Assembly (NCBI RefSeq): GCF_003254565.1
Contig: NZ_QJRI01000179.1
Location: 1 to 64,000 of the forward strand
DNA: 64,000 nucleotides
Direction: 5' to 3'
Source of the DNA: Flavobacterium nitrogenifigens
Lineage (GTDB): Bacteria > Bacteroidota > Bacteroidia > Flavobacteriales > Flavobacteriaceae
Below are positions 34,736 through 43,960 of the stretch, piece after piece; the first letter of the stretch is position 1; each line of letters opens with the position of its first letter. The notes under the pieces are model-generated. The model did no database searches and was not told where the DNA came from. It saw only the letters and a program-made list of their open reading frames with translations. The translations under genes were made by a program, and so were the position numbers.

Positions 34736-35846
34736 AATTGCTCATATTCTACATTCGGTTGGAGGAGTTGATGTCTCTTTGAGGCAGATACTTCACAATT
34801 TGGATACTAAGACTTTTGAGAATATTGTAATTCATGGGGATTCGGACACTATAAATGGGTTTGTAGATAAAGATGCTAAACCAATTGTCGATTATAAGCT
34901 TCCAATTTACAGAGAAATATCTTTTAAAAGTGATTTTCAGGCAATTTTAAAGACCTGGAAAATCATTCGTAAAGAAAAACCAGACTTGATACATTCACAT
35001 AGTACAAAGGGTGGTGTTACAGGGAGAATAGTTGGTTTTTTAACAGGAACAAAAGTTTTGCACACACCACAAGCGTTTTCTTTTTTGAGTGCGGAGAGTA
35101 AAATTAAAATAGTATTTTTTTTAGTAATTGAAAAATTGCTTTCAAAAGGGAAAACAATTTTATTAGCCTCTTCTCAATCTGAGCTAAATAGAGCGATAAA
35201 TGAAGTTGGTTTTCCAAAATCAAAAACTAATCTTTTTAATAATGCTATAGAACCAATTGAAAAGATTTTTGATTTATCAATACCTAAAACATGGCCAGAC
35301 CAATATCTTTGTACGGTAGGAAGACCTTGTTATCAAAAAAACATAGAAGAATTAATTGAAGTTTTATATGAACTCAATAAATCAGTAGATGTACATTTGG
35401 TAATTTTAGGTTTAGGACATCATGCAGATCATATTAAACAAGTTGAGGATTTAATAGCGAAACTAGATTTAAAAAATAAAGTAACATTATTGAGTTGGAC
35501 TTCAAGAGAAGATGTTTTAAATATTATAAGTAAATCAAAACTATATCTTTCTACTGCACGTTATGAGGGATTGCCTTATTCTGTGATTGAAAGTTTAGCA
35601 TTATCAATCCCTGGCGTAGTTTCTGATTGTGACGGCAACCGCGATCTAATTATAAATGGATTTAATGGTTACTGTATTAAAGAAAACAATACGGAAGAAT
35701 TCAGTCAAAAAATAATTGAATTACTTCAAAATGAAAATAAATATCTAGAATTCTCAAAAAATGCCAAGGAGACTTTTGAAAAGAATCATAATATTTATCA
35801 AAAAATAAATGATCTCGAAAGTATTTACAAAGCACAATTAAATTAA
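34722..35846 (+). CDS. Family 4 glycosyltransferase
   Basis: 374 aa. GT-B fold: N-terminal acceptor domain IAHILHSVGGVDVSLRQIL and HSHSTKGGVTGRIVG; C-terminal donor domain with LCTVGRPCYQKNIEELI, KVTLLSWTSREDV and the nucleotide-binding STARYEGLPYSVIESLAL near residue 285. Retaining glycosyltransferase in polysaccharide assembly; sugar unknown. It lies one base upstream of the UXS gene. Confidence 0.92.
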   Translation: MKKIKIAHILHSVGGVDVSLRQILHNLDTKTFENIVIHGDSDTINGFVDKDAKPIVDYKLPIYREISFKSDFQAILKTWKIIRKEKPDLIHSHSTKGGVTGRIVGFLTGTKVLHTPQAFSFLSAESKIKIVFFLVIEKLLSKGKTILLASSQSELNRAINEVGFPKSKTNLFNNAIEPIEKIFDLSIPKTWPDQYLCTVGRPCYQKNIEELIEVLYELNKSVDVHLVILGLGHHADHIKQVEDLIAKLDLKNKVTLLSWTSREDVLNIISKSKLYLSTARYEGLPYSVIESLALSIPGVVSDCDGNRDLIINGFNGYCIKENNTEEFSQKIIELLQNENKYLEFSKNAKETFEKNHNIYQKINDLESIYKAQLN

Positions 35847-35847
35847 C

Positions 35848-36831
35848 ATGAAAAGAATACTTATAACTGGAGCAGCAGGGTTTTTAGGATCACATTTGTG
35901 TGATAGATTTATTAAAGAAGGATATTTTGTTATTGGGATGGATAACCTGATCACGGGAGATCTTAAAAATATTGAACATTTATTCAAGTTAGAAAACTTC
36001 GAGTTTTATCATCATGATATTACCAAGTTTGTACATGTTCCAGGCGATTTAGATTATATATTACACTTCGCTTCGCCAGCAAGTCCTATTGATTATTTAA
36101 AAATTCCGATTCAAACCCTTAAAGTGGGATCTCTAGGAACACATAATTTATTAGGTCTGGCAAGAGTTAAAAAGGCCAGAATTTTAATTGCATCAACTTC
36201 TGAAGTTTATGGGGATCCTTTAGTGCATCCACAAACTGAAGAATACTACGGAAACGTAAATACGATAGGCCCACGTGGAGTTTATGATGAAGCAAAACGT
36301 TTTCAGGAATCAATTACAATGGCGTACCATACTTTTCACGGTGTAGAAACCAGAATTGTGCGTATTTTTAATACTTATGGACCAAGAATGCGATTAAACG
36401 ACGGGCGTGTAATTCCTGCTTTTATCGGACAAGCTTTACGTGGAGAAGATCTAACCATTTTTGGAGACGGAATGCAGACACGTTCTTTCTGTTATGTCGA
36501 TGACCAAGTGGAAGGTATTTATAGATTACTGCATTCAGATTATGTGTATCCAGTAAATATTGGAAATCCAGACGAAATCACGATTAAAGATTTTGCAGAA
36601 GAAATTATAAAACTGACAGGTACAAACCAAAAAGTGGTTTATCATCCGTTGCCGATAAATGATCCGTTACAGCGTCAGCCCGATACAACAAAAGCTAAAG
36701 AATTATTGGGTTGGGAAGCCAAAGTTAGCCGTGCTGAAGGAATGAAAATCACATACGAATATTTCAAATCATTATCTCCTGAAGAGCTTGCTAAAGAAGA
36801 ACACAAAGATTTTTCTAGTTATATCAAATAA
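35848..36831 (+). CDS. UDP-glucuronate decarboxylase (UDP-xylose synthase)
   Basis: 327 aa, extended short-chain dehydrogenase. NAD motif GAAGFLGSH (residues 8-16), catalytic YDEAK (Tyr147, Lys151) and the UXS hallmark FASPASPIDY. Also typical are TRSFCYVDDQVEG and the C-terminal PLPINDPLQRQPD. It converts UDP-glucuronate to UDP-xylose, so xylose is a likely sugar in the polymer. Base composition is less AT-biased than the preceding genes, more like the host. It ends at a clear terminator. Confidence 0.94.
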   Translation: MKRILITGAAGFLGSHLCDRFIKEGYFVIGMDNLITGDLKNIEHLFKLENFEFYHHDITKFVHVPGDLDYILHFASPASPIDYLKIPIQTLKVGSLGTHNLLGLARVKKARILIASTSEVYGDPLVHPQTEEYYGNVNTIGPRGVYDEAKRFQESITMAYHTFHGVETRIVRIFNTYGPRMRLNDGRVIPAFIGQALRGEDLTIFGDGMQTRSFCYVDDQVEGIYRLLHSDYVYPVNIGNPDEITIKDFAEEIIKLTGTNQKVVYHPLPINDPLQRQPDTTKAKELLGWEAKVSRAEGMKITYEYFKSLSPEELAKEEHKDFSSYIK

Positions 36832-36842
36832 AAACTTTATAT

Positions 36843-36878
36843 CAGCTCGAATTTCCAATTGAATTCGGGCTGTTTTTT
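36843..36878 (+). terminator. Terminator of the polysaccharide operon
   Basis: CAGCTCGAATT pairs with AATTCGGGCTG (one T-G pair) followed by six Ts, 12 bases after the UXS stop. Confidence 0.88.
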
Positions 36879-36906
36879 AATTAAACTCCAAATAAATCTG
36901 TTGTAG

Positions 36907-37674
36907 ATGAACGAATTAGTTTCTATTATTGTACCAACATATAATACTGAAAAGTTCATTAGACAAACAATTGAATCTGTTCAAAATCAAAGTTATAGCA
37001 ATTGGGAAATGATTTTGGCTGATGATGCTTCAACAGATAAAACAGTTGCAATAATTGAAGAATTTGCGAAAAATGACAATCGAATAAAACTCTTCGAATT
37101 ACCAGAAAATCGCGGAAATGGTTTTGCCCGAAATACTGCTTTAGAAAAAGCCATAGGAAAATATATTGCCTATTTAGATGCCGATGATTTATGGTTTCCT
37201 GAAAAATTAGAAAAACAAATTCAGTTTCTAAAAACAAATAATTTACACTTTACTTTTAGTTTTTACGATTCTATCGATGAAGAAGGAAATAATTTAAACA
37301 GAAGGGTTGAATCACCAAATCCATTAACTTATAAAGAATTATTTTTCTGCAATTATGTTGGTAATCTTACGGCTATTTACGATGTTGAACATTTCGGAAA
37401 AATCAAATTAGAGTCTTCAGAAAAAAGGCAAGACTGGAGAATATGGCTGACGATTTTAAAACAAATAAAATCTGCGGAAGCGGTTCCAGAATCTTTAGCA
37501 TTTTACAGAATTAGAAAAGATTCTATTTCTTCATCAAAATTTAAATTGATCAAACATAACTTTGGTGTTTATAGAAAATTTCATGGATATAATCTCTTTT
37601 TTTCTATTTTGTTGATGATGAGGTTTTTATTTAATCAGTTAGTTATAAAACCGAAATATATAAAGAAAGTTTAA
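36907..37674 (+). CDS. Family 2 glycosyltransferase
   Basis: 255 aa. VSIIVPTYNTEKFIRQTIESVQNQ and ADDASTDKT at the N-terminus and AYLDADDLWFPEKLEKQ near residue 88 are the nucleotide- and metal-binding motifs of GT2. It has the WaaB/LgtF-like ending QDWRIWLTIL...FYRIRKDSISSSK (given in parts). It lies after the operon terminator, so probably has separate expression; no consensus promoter is seen. Confidence 0.92.
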   Translation: MNELVSIIVPTYNTEKFIRQTIESVQNQSYSNWEMILADDASTDKTVAIIEEFAKNDNRIKLFELPENRGNGFARNTALEKAIGKYIAYLDADDLWFPEKLEKQIQFLKTNNLHFTFSFYDSIDEEGNNLNRRVESPNPLTYKELFFCNYVGNLTAIYDVEHFGKIKLESSEKRQDWRIWLTILKQIKSAEAVPESLAFYRIRKDSISSSKFKLIKHNFGVYRKFHGYNLFFSILLMMRFLFNQLVIKPKYIKKV

Positions 37675-37691
37675 ATTTTTATTAAGGCCGT

Positions 37692-37705
37692 ATTTGCGAC
37701 CTCAA
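37692..37705. promoter_or_regulatory. Half-site copy of the ORF6N-gene palindrome
   Basis: ATTTGCGACCTCAA matches one arm of the palindrome at 38003-38033 (ATTTGTGACCTCAA) at 13 of 14 positions, just after the stop of the ORF6N gene. Confidence 0.4.
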
Positions 37706-37709
37706 AAAA

Positions 37710-38231
37710 TTATTTTTTATAGCCAATCTTAACTCTTTCTTCTTCATTTTCTTTTTTCTCCGTCAATTCATCTAAATAAGAAAATACCAACTCAATATTT
37801 TTATCATGATTTTCTAACTTCTTCTGAATCTGTAGAATATCGACTTTAATTTCTGTTGTATCCAAAAGCATTTGTCTCACTTTCGTAAAAATTCTCATGA
37901 TTTGAATATTAGTTTGAATCGCTTTGTCGCTTTTTAGGATACTTGAAAGCATTAAAATTCCATGTTCAGTGAATGCAAAAGGAAATATTCGAGTTCCTCC
38001 CCAACTTGAGGTCACAATTTGTGACCTCAAGTTTTCAAATTCATTTTGAGACAACTCAAACATAAAATCATCAGGAAATCTTGAAATATTCCTTTTCACA
38101 GATTGTTTAAGAACTTTGGTTTCTATTTCATAAAGCGAAGCCAAATCACGATCAAGCATCACTTTTTGACCGCGGATAAAATATATTTTATTAGAAATTG
38201 TTTCTTCAGAAAGTAGAGATTGATCTTCCAT
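37710..38231 (-). CDS. ORF6N domain protein
   Basis: 173 aa. Residues about 10-95 form an ORF6N DNA-binding domain: IYFIRGQKVMLDRDLASLYEIETKVLKQSVKRN, FPDDFMFELS and NLRSQIVTSSWGG, then FAFTEHGILMLSSIL (given in parts). The rest is a charged coiled coil. ORF6N proteins are common in phages and also scattered on Bacteroidota chromosomes; role uncertain. It sits alone between the glycosyltransferase and the capK gene and could be a relic of mobile DNA. Confidence 0.9.
   Translation of the reverse strand: MEDQSLLSEETISNKIYFIRGQKVMLDRDLASLYEIETKVLKQSVKRNISRFPDDFMFELSQNEFENLRSQIVTSSWGGTRIFPFAFTEHGILMLSSILKSDKAIQTNIQIMRIFTKVRQMLLDTTEIKVDILQIQKKLENHDKNIELVFSYLDELTEKKENEEERVKIGYKK
38003..38033. repeat. 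Perfect 31-bp palindrome inside the ORF6N gene
   Basis: AACTTGAGGTCACAA and TTGTGACCTCAAGTT are exact reverse complements around one T. It encodes the conserved LRSQIVTS stretch, but protein conservation alone does not require 15 paired bases on each side. Confidence 0.85.
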
Positions 38232-38275
38232 AAGTTTTTAATTGAAAAAAAACAAATGTAAGATTTTATTTATAT

Positions 38276-39586
38276 TTACAAATAAGATTTAAACTGTTTT
38301 AGTTTCCCGCGATTGGTTCTTTCTAAAACTGTTTTTCGAGTAAAAGTGAAGTTTAAATTGGGTTCTAAATACAAATCAATAGCTTCTTTTATTTTTTGAA
38401 TTTGTTCCGAAACCAGTTCTTTTTCAGCAATATATTCAATTTCAAAAGTATTTATTTTAGTTTGTTTGATGATAAATTCTTTTACATTTCCATCATCTTC
38501 AATTATGCTTTTGGTTACATAATAAAAGGTCAAACCTGGCGATTTTTTCCCGCTTGGAAGAATTGCAACGTCGTTGGTTCTTCCAATTAATTTTTTTAGA
38601 ATTGGTTTTTGTGGTGTACTTTTTTCGTCCAGAATTCCAATGTCTCCAATTTCATATCGGATAAAAGGATTTGCTTTGTTGAAAAGAGAAGTAATCACAA
38701 TTTTACCTTCTGTTCCATGTGGAACAGGATTGTTGTTTTCATCTAAAATTTCTACAAAAAGAGTTTCTGCATTGATTTGCCATTCTCCTTTTGGATTTTC
38801 AAAAGCAATCAAATCTAATTCAGATGCACCATATTCGCTGATAATTGAAATTCCAAATTGTTTTTCCAACAGTTTTTTATCCGTTTCAAATAGCATTTCT
38901 GAAGTAACAAAACAAGCTTTTAAAGTCGGACAAATTTCTTTTAAAATGATATTTTTCTGTTCTAAAAATTTAGCGAATAACACAATCGAACTCGTATAAC
39001 CGTTGATATAATCAAATTTTTTGGTTCTAAATTTTTTCAGAAATTTTTCTAAAACATCATCAGACAAATCAAAAACAGGAAAGCGAAAACGATGTGTCAA
39101 AAAATCTTTGAAGCGTTCTTTTTGATAGCCAATAAAATCCATCGGAATCCCGTAAAAACGTGCTTGATACGAATGATTAAAGTCAATTCCGAACCAACCA
39201 AAACGCATCATATTGGAAGCCCAAGTCAAAGCATGAGAATATTTGTCTTTTGCAAAAACAAAAGGAGTTCCGCTAGATCCCGATGTTTTGTTGAGGTAAA
39301 TGTTTTTTTTAGAATAACCTTTTGAAAGTCTTTCTTCGAGAGGCTTTTGGAGATTTTGCTTGTTTAAAACAGGAAGATCATTCCAGTTTTTGATCTTTTT
39401 ATTTCCTATCAAATCTTTATAAAAAATGTTATTATTCAAATGAAAATCAACAATTTCTTTCTTTTTGTGTTCGAGAAAAAAATTATATTCTTCGTCAGAA
39501 AAATGAACAATTTTATCCAATTCTGCTTTGGCTTCCTTGATAGAAAAGCCATTTAGTTTGAGCGAAAGATCAAAAAGGCGAATCAT
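38276..39586 (-). CDS. CapK/PaaK-like adenylate-forming enzyme
   Basis: 436 aa. The AMP-forming P-loop TSGSSGTP lies at residues 101-108; SEYGASELDLIAFE near 250 and RYEIGDIG near 310 are the other ATP/adenylate motifs of the phenylacetate-CoA ligase family. GRTNDVAILPSGKKSPG is near 335. CapK-type members belong to capsule loci and probably activate or transfer an acyl group to the polymer. Its ATG overlaps the stop of the upstream methyltransferase (TAATG), so the two are coupled. Confidence 0.9.
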   Translation of the reverse strand: MIRLFDLSLKLNGFSIKEAKAELDKIVHFSDEEYNFFLEHKKKEIVDFHLNNNIFYKDLIGNKKIKNWNDLPVLNKQNLQKPLEERLSKGYSKKNIYLNKTSGSSGTPFVFAKDKYSHALTWASNMMRFGWFGIDFNHSYQARFYGIPMDFIGYQKERFKDFLTHRFRFPVFDLSDDVLEKFLKKFRTKKFDYINGYTSSIVLFAKFLEQKNIILKEICPTLKACFVTSEMLFETDKKLLEKQFGISIISEYGASELDLIAFENPKGEWQINAETLFVEILDENNNPVPHGTEGKIVITSLFNKANPFIRYEIGDIGILDEKSTPQKPILKKLIGRTNDVAILPSGKKSPGLTFYYVTKSIIEDDGNVKEFIIKQTKINTFEIEYIAEKELVSEQIQKIKEAIDLYLEPNLNFTFTRKTVLERTNRGKLKQFKSYL

Positions 39587-40452
39587 TATATTTTTAAAAC
39601 AATATTTATACTTCCGGCCGTCAACTCTTTTTCTGAATATTTTAGAAAATCTTCATGTAATTTTAAACTTCTAAACTTTTGTTCTTGAGGAGAGTTTGGC
39701 ATTGGATTGTCATGAGAAATATAAACAATTTCTAAGTCTAAAGAATTGAAAATATCCAAATATTGCGGAAGTCGTAATCTATTATGATAATCAAATCTTG
39801 TTTGTATGCTATTCCATTCTTTAGAACTATATTTTAAAAATTCTTGAAGAGACAAAGATTTATCAGAGTATGCCCGATGATCACTCGGAGAAATAAAATG
39901 TACGATGTAAGATCCCTTTGGTAAAGAGCTCTTAAATTTTTTATGCATTTCTTTTATATCTTCAGGAGTTACATGTTCTAGAACAAATCTTGAAAAAACA
40001 ATATCTGCTTTAGGAATTTCAGCATCTATTATATTTTGTAATGGAAAATAATGAACATTTTCAGGTAAAGGATATTGAGTATTGTTTGCAATTATATTAC
40101 AACCGTATATTTTTGAAAACAAAGAATTAAAGGTGAGTATATTTTTTGTTTGATAATGTTTATTAATATCATACGTATAAACATCTTTTAATTTATATTT
40201 ATGAATTAGAATATAGGGTGATATGGGTAACCATCCTGATCCAATTTCAATTGCAGATTTATTTTGAAGATCAATTTTTAAACCTGAAAAAATTGAACCT
40301 AAAATATTAAGTGTATTTTCAGTACTTTTCAATTTTCCTTCTACATTTTTATTTTCAGATATATTTTGTAATTGATGGTAGATTTTTGAGCCAAAAGAAT
40401 AGGGAAGGACACTAAGAGTCTTGAAAATATATGTTTTTACGTAATGTTTCAT
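39586..40452 (-). CDS. SAM-dependent methyltransferase
   Basis: 288 aa from ATG 40452; a TTG 33 bases further out is open but less likely. Class I fold: SAIEIGSGWLPISPYILIHKY is the SAM-binding glycine motif, DVYTYDINKHY motif II, and KADIVFSRFVLEHVTPEDI the post-motif. The substrate is probably a sugar or lipid of the surface polymer, from its coupling to the CapK-like gene. Highly AT-rich. Confidence 0.88.
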   Translation of the reverse strand: MKHYVKTYIFKTLSVLPYSFGSKIYHQLQNISENKNVEGKLKSTENTLNILGSIFSGLKIDLQNKSAIEIGSGWLPISPYILIHKYKLKDVYTYDINKHYQTKNILTFNSLFSKIYGCNIIANNTQYPLPENVHYFPLQNIIDAEIPKADIVFSRFVLEHVTPEDIKEMHKKFKSSLPKGSYIVHFISPSDHRAYSDKSLSLQEFLKYSSKEWNSIQTRFDYHNRLRLPQYLDIFNSLDLEIVYISHDNPMPNSPQEQKFRSLKLHEDFLKYSEKELTAGSINIVLKI

Positions 40453-40548
40453 GATTAGATTTTCGTCAAAAATAATATTTACCAATTACTAACAATCAAG
40501 AATCACGAAGTTTTTAAGATTTAATTATTTTTTACGTTCAAAAGCAAT

Positions 40549-40556
40549 TATTTTTG
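40549..40556 (+). promoter_or_regulatory. purD promoter -7 box
   Basis: TATTTTTG fits TAnnTTTG, ending 26 bases before the purD ATG. Confidence 0.75.
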
Positions 40557-40582
40557 CACCACAACTAAAATACAACAACACC

Positions 40583-41857
40583 ATGACAATTTTACTATTG
40601 GGATCAGGCGGAAGAGAGCATGCATTTGCGTGGAAAATGACACAGAGTCCGCTTTGCGAAAAACTTTTTGTAGTGCCTGGAAACGCGGGAACTGCAGCAA
40701 TTGCTGAAAATGTTGCAATATCTGCGACAGATTTTGAAGCGGTAAAAGCATTAGTACTTAAAGAAAATATAAGTTTAGTAGTCGTAGGACCCGAAGATCC
40801 ATTGGTAAAAGGTATTTACGATTATTTCAAAAATGACGAAAGTTTAAAAGATATTCCGGTTATTGGACCATCTCAATTGGGTGCGCAATTGGAAGGAAGT
40901 AAAGAATTTGCAAAAGAATTCTTGATGAAACATAATATTCCAACTGCGGCTTATGACAGTTTTACTGCCGAAACAGTTGAAGAAGGATGTAAGTTTCTTG
41001 AAACTTTGCAGCCTCCGTACGTTTTAAAAGCAGACGGTTTAGCAGCTGGAAAAGGTGTTTTGATTATTCAGGATCTTGAAGAAGCAAAAACTGAATTGAG
41101 GAACATGTTAGTTCACGCTAAATTTGGTACCGCAAGTGCAAAAGTGGTTATCGAAGAATTCTTGGACGGAATCGAATTAAGCTGCTTTGTTCTAACAGAC
41201 GGGAAAAGCTATAAAATTCTTCCAACCGCGAAAGATTACAAAAGAATTGGAGAAGGTGATACAGGTTTAAACACAGGTGGAATGGGAGCAGTTTCTCCAG
41301 TTCCTTATGTAGATGCTGTTTTAATGGAAAAAATTGAAACACGTATTGTAAAACCAACAATCGAAGGTTTCCAAAAAGACGGAATCGAATACAAAGGTTT
41401 CGTATTTATCGGTTTAATTAATGTAAAAGGAGAACCAATTGTTATTGAATACAACGTTAGAATGGGTGATCCTGAAACAGAAGTGGTAGTTCCTAGATTG
41501 AAATCAGATTTAGTTGAATTGTTCTTGTCTGTTGCAGATCAAAAATTAGGAGATTTCAATTTAGAAGTAGATCCAAGAAGCGCTACAACTGTAATGGTTG
41601 TTTCTGGCGGATATCCTGAAGATTTTGAAAAAGGAAAAGTAATTTCTGGTTTAGAAAATATTACAGATTCAATTGTTTTTCACGCGGGTACAAAATTAGA
41701 TGGCGAAAATGTCGTTACTAATGGAGGACGTGTAATTGCTGTGACTTCTTATGGAGATAATTTTCAAGAGGCCATAAAAAAATCTTACCAAAACATAGAT
41801 AAACTAAGCTTTGATAAGATGTATTTTAGAAAAGATATCGGTTTCGATTTAATCTAA
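40583..41857 (+). CDS. purD: Phosphoribosylamine-glycine ligase
   Basis: 424 aa, standard for PurD, the ATP-grasp enzyme making glycinamide ribonucleotide, step 2 of purine synthesis. MTILLLGSGGREHAFAWKM opens the N-terminal domain; LKADGLAAGKGVLI and FLDGIELSCFVLTDG lie in the ATP-grasp; EYNVRMGDPETEV carries the metal ligands. No riboswitch is evident upstream. It is monocistronic with a terminator. Confidence 0.98.
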   Translation: MTILLLGSGGREHAFAWKMTQSPLCEKLFVVPGNAGTAAIAENVAISATDFEAVKALVLKENISLVVVGPEDPLVKGIYDYFKNDESLKDIPVIGPSQLGAQLEGSKEFAKEFLMKHNIPTAAYDSFTAETVEEGCKFLETLQPPYVLKADGLAAGKGVLIIQDLEEAKTELRNMLVHAKFGTASAKVVIEEFLDGIELSCFVLTDGKSYKILPTAKDYKRIGEGDTGLNTGGMGAVSPVPYVDAVLMEKIETRIVKPTIEGFQKDGIEYKGFVFIGLINVKGEPIVIEYNVRMGDPETEVVVPRLKSDLVELFLSVADQKLGDFNLEVDPRSATTVMVVSGGYPEDFEKGKVISGLENITDSIVFHAGTKLDGENVVTNGGRVIAVTSYGDNFQEAIKKSYQNIDKLSFDKMYFRKDIGFDLI

Positions 41858-41870
41858 AAATAAATTCACA

Positions 41871-41901
41871 AGCCCTTTTTAATTAAAGGGTTTGGTTTTT
41901 T
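41871..41901. terminator. purD terminator, shared with a convergent gene
   Basis: CCCTTT pairs with AAAGGG around TTAATT; extended pairing of flanking A/T is possible, and a T run follows. The minus-strand gene ends here too. Confidence 0.75.
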
Positions 41902-42131
41902 TATTTTAAAAATGAATGAGCCGTTGTATCTTGGTTTTCTGTTCCAGCATCATCAAAAATACGTAATTGTTTAATCCAATAAACGATTGCGCATGCACAG
42001 ATGATCATAAAAATCCAGTTAATAGTGTTTGCACCAAACCATGTAATTAATTCTAAACGACGTAAAAAGTCAAGAGGAGCAAACAAAATGTTAACAAATA
42101 GGTATTGAATTCCTTCAAAAAAAGCTGTCAT
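41901..42131 (-). CDS. Small membrane protein (DUF6341-like)
   Basis: 76 aa. One or two hydrophobic helices (residues about 7-20 and 36-53), then a short polar tail. Small proteins of this look are encoded between purD and the DUF6427-like/upp genes in flavobacteria and are, as I recall, annotated DUF6341. Function unknown. Confidence 0.75.
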   Translation of the reverse strand: MTAFFEGIQYLFVNILFAPLDFLRRLELITWFGANTINWIFMIICACAIVYWIKQLRIFDDAGTENQDTTAHSFLK

Positions 42132-42272
42132 AATTTTAAAAATTATATGTTATTTATTGTTGTGTAATGCCTTGAAGATAAAATTCGGTAAACCAAATCT
42201 TTTTTCAACTTGTTAGGTTTTTCCTTTTAAACAAGTATTATCTTTACAATCACAAAAGTATAAAATATCCTT

Positions 42273-43202
42273 ATGATAACAAGTGTTTTTAAAAAATCTA
42301 CACCATTAAATTATTCATTGGTCGTAATTTTAATACTGGTTTTCTTTTTTATGTTCCAAATTAAAGACCCTTCTTGGGTTACTTCTTATTTTTTGGCTTT
42401 TCAAAAAGTGAGTTTGTTATGCTTTATTTTGGCTTCTTTTTTTATGATTAATTTCATTGTAAAAAAGAACGGACTCAGTAAAGACAATGGTTACGCGATA
42501 CTTTTTTACTTGTTGTTTATTTTATTTTTTCCGACCATATTTAATAACTCAAATATTATCTATGCCAATTTTTTTATTTTATTGGCGCTTCGAAGATTGA
42601 TTTCTCTTCAATCTCTAAAAGCATCAAAAGAAAAAATATTTGATGCTGCATTTTGGATTTTTATAGCTTCTTTATTTCAATTTTGGAGTATTCTCTTCTT
42701 AATATTGGTTTATATATCTATTGTTTTTCACGTTTCGAGAGATTATAGAAACTGGGTTTTGCCATTTATCGCACTTTTGGCAGTAACGATTTTGTTTTAC
42801 ATGACATCATTAATTTTAAACTTTGATGCTGTAGCTTTCATTCAAGAAAGAGCTGTATTCGATTTTAGAATTGATTACTTTAAGAATAATTACGAAAATG
42901 CCGCACTTTCAATATATACTGCTGTAGCTTTGTTTTTTGTTACTTCAATGTTAATGACATTGTCAAACAGACCGCAAATTGTACATTCTTCATACAAGAA
43001 AATAGTAGCTTGTTTTTTTATAGCAGTCTTTGTTTTCATCATTTCGCCAAACAAAAGCAATGACTTATTATTGTTTAGCATTGCACCATTAAGTATTATG
43101 GCAACGAGTCATGTAGAGTATATGCAGCAGAAACTGAATAACGAAATAGTTTATTACACTCTGATTGTGTGTAGTTTATTTACTTTTTTCTCTCAGTTAT
43201 AA
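42273..43202 (+). CDS. Polytopic membrane protein (DUF6427-like)
   Basis: 309 aa, about nine or ten hydrophobic spans with short loops, rich in Phe and Leu. No catalytic motif is visible. Context purD, DUF6341-like, this gene and upp suggests the family I recall as DUF6427. Function unknown. Its last 6 bp overlap the convergent upp gene. Confidence 0.8.
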   Translation: MITSVFKKSTPLNYSLVVILILVFFFMFQIKDPSWVTSYFLAFQKVSLLCFILASFFMINFIVKKNGLSKDNGYAILFYLLFILFFPTIFNNSNIIYANFFILLALRRLISLQSLKASKEKIFDAAFWIFIASLFQFWSILFLILVYISIVFHVSRDYRNWVLPFIALLAVTILFYMTSLILNFDAVAFIQERAVFDFRIDYFKNNYENAALSIYTAVALFFVTSMLMTLSNRPQIVHSSYKKIVACFFIAVFVFIISPNKSNDLLLFSIAPLSIMATSHVEYMQQKLNNEIVYYTLIVCSLFTFFSQL

Positions 43203-43850
43203 TTTACTTCCGTAAGCAAGATCACCAGCGTCGCCAAGACCAGGAACAATGTAATTTTTCTCATTTAGTTTTTCGTCTAGAGACGCTACCCATAAATGAC
43301 AGTTTTCAGGAAGATTTTCCTCTAGATGCGCTATTCCTTCGGGAGCAGCAATAACAACTACAATATGTATTTCTGCTGGAGTTGCGTTTTCAACTAATTT
43401 TTTATGAACAGCAACAATTGATTGTCCTGTAGCCAACATCGGGTCAAGAAGTAGAACAGTTTTATTATTTAAGTCTGAAATTGCCTGATATTCAACTCGA
43501 ATTTCAAATTCGTCATCATTATTTGGGTGAAATCTGCAGGCAGAAACAAAGCTGTTTTCGGCATGATCAAAATAATTTAGAAAACCATTATGAAGTGGTA
43601 ATCCAGCCCGTAAAATAGGACATAAAACTAAATCAGTGTCAATTTCTGTAGTCTTCTTAATTCCAAGAGGGGTTTGGATTTCGACTTTTTTATAAGGCAA
43701 AATTTTGCTCAGTTCATAAGCCATAATCTCACCAATACGCTCAATATTTCTACGAAAACGCATACTGTCGTTTTGAACATTTACATTTCGGAGCTGGCCT
43801 AAAAAATGATTTAATACACTGTTGTTCTCAGAGATATAATGGATTTTCAT
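43197..43850 (-). CDS. upp: Uracil phosphoribosyltransferase
   Basis: 217 aa. Type I phosphoribosyltransferase salvaging uracil to UMP. The PRPP loop is LLLDPMLATGQSI near residue 125; LCPILRAGLPLHNGFL is the conserved uracil PRTase segment near 80, and PGLGDAGDLAYG at the C-terminus binds uracil. It is convergent with the membrane-protein gene with a 6-bp overlap and no terminator between. Confidence 0.97.
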   Translation of the reverse strand: MKIHYISENNSVLNHFLGQLRNVNVQNDSMRFRRNIERIGEIMAYELSKILPYKKVEIQTPLGIKKTTEIDTDLVLCPILRAGLPLHNGFLNYFDHAENSFVSACRFHPNNDDEFEIRVEYQAISDLNNKTVLLLDPMLATGQSIVAVHKKLVENATPAEIHIVVVIAAPEGIAHLEENLPENCHLWVASLDEKLNEKNYIVPGLGDAGDLAYGSKL

Positions 43851-43931
43851 AATATTTTTTATAAGAGCGATTGTTTTTTATGAATAGTTGAAAAATTAAC
43901 CTTTTTTTTCAAAGTATAAAAGTATAAAAAG

Positions 43932-43939
43932 TATCTTTG
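43932..43939 (+). promoter_or_regulatory. DUF4254 gene promoter -7 box
   Basis: TATCTTTG (TAnnTTTG). The TTG at 43937 inside it opens the frame, but the ATG at 43961 is the real start. Confidence 0.78.
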
Positions 43940-43960
43940 TTTTATAAAAAAAATAAAAAC

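Noticed and set aside
37710..38231. Prophage remnant
   Set aside because: The ORF6N gene is the only phage-like gene; no integrase, structural or lysis genes are next to it.
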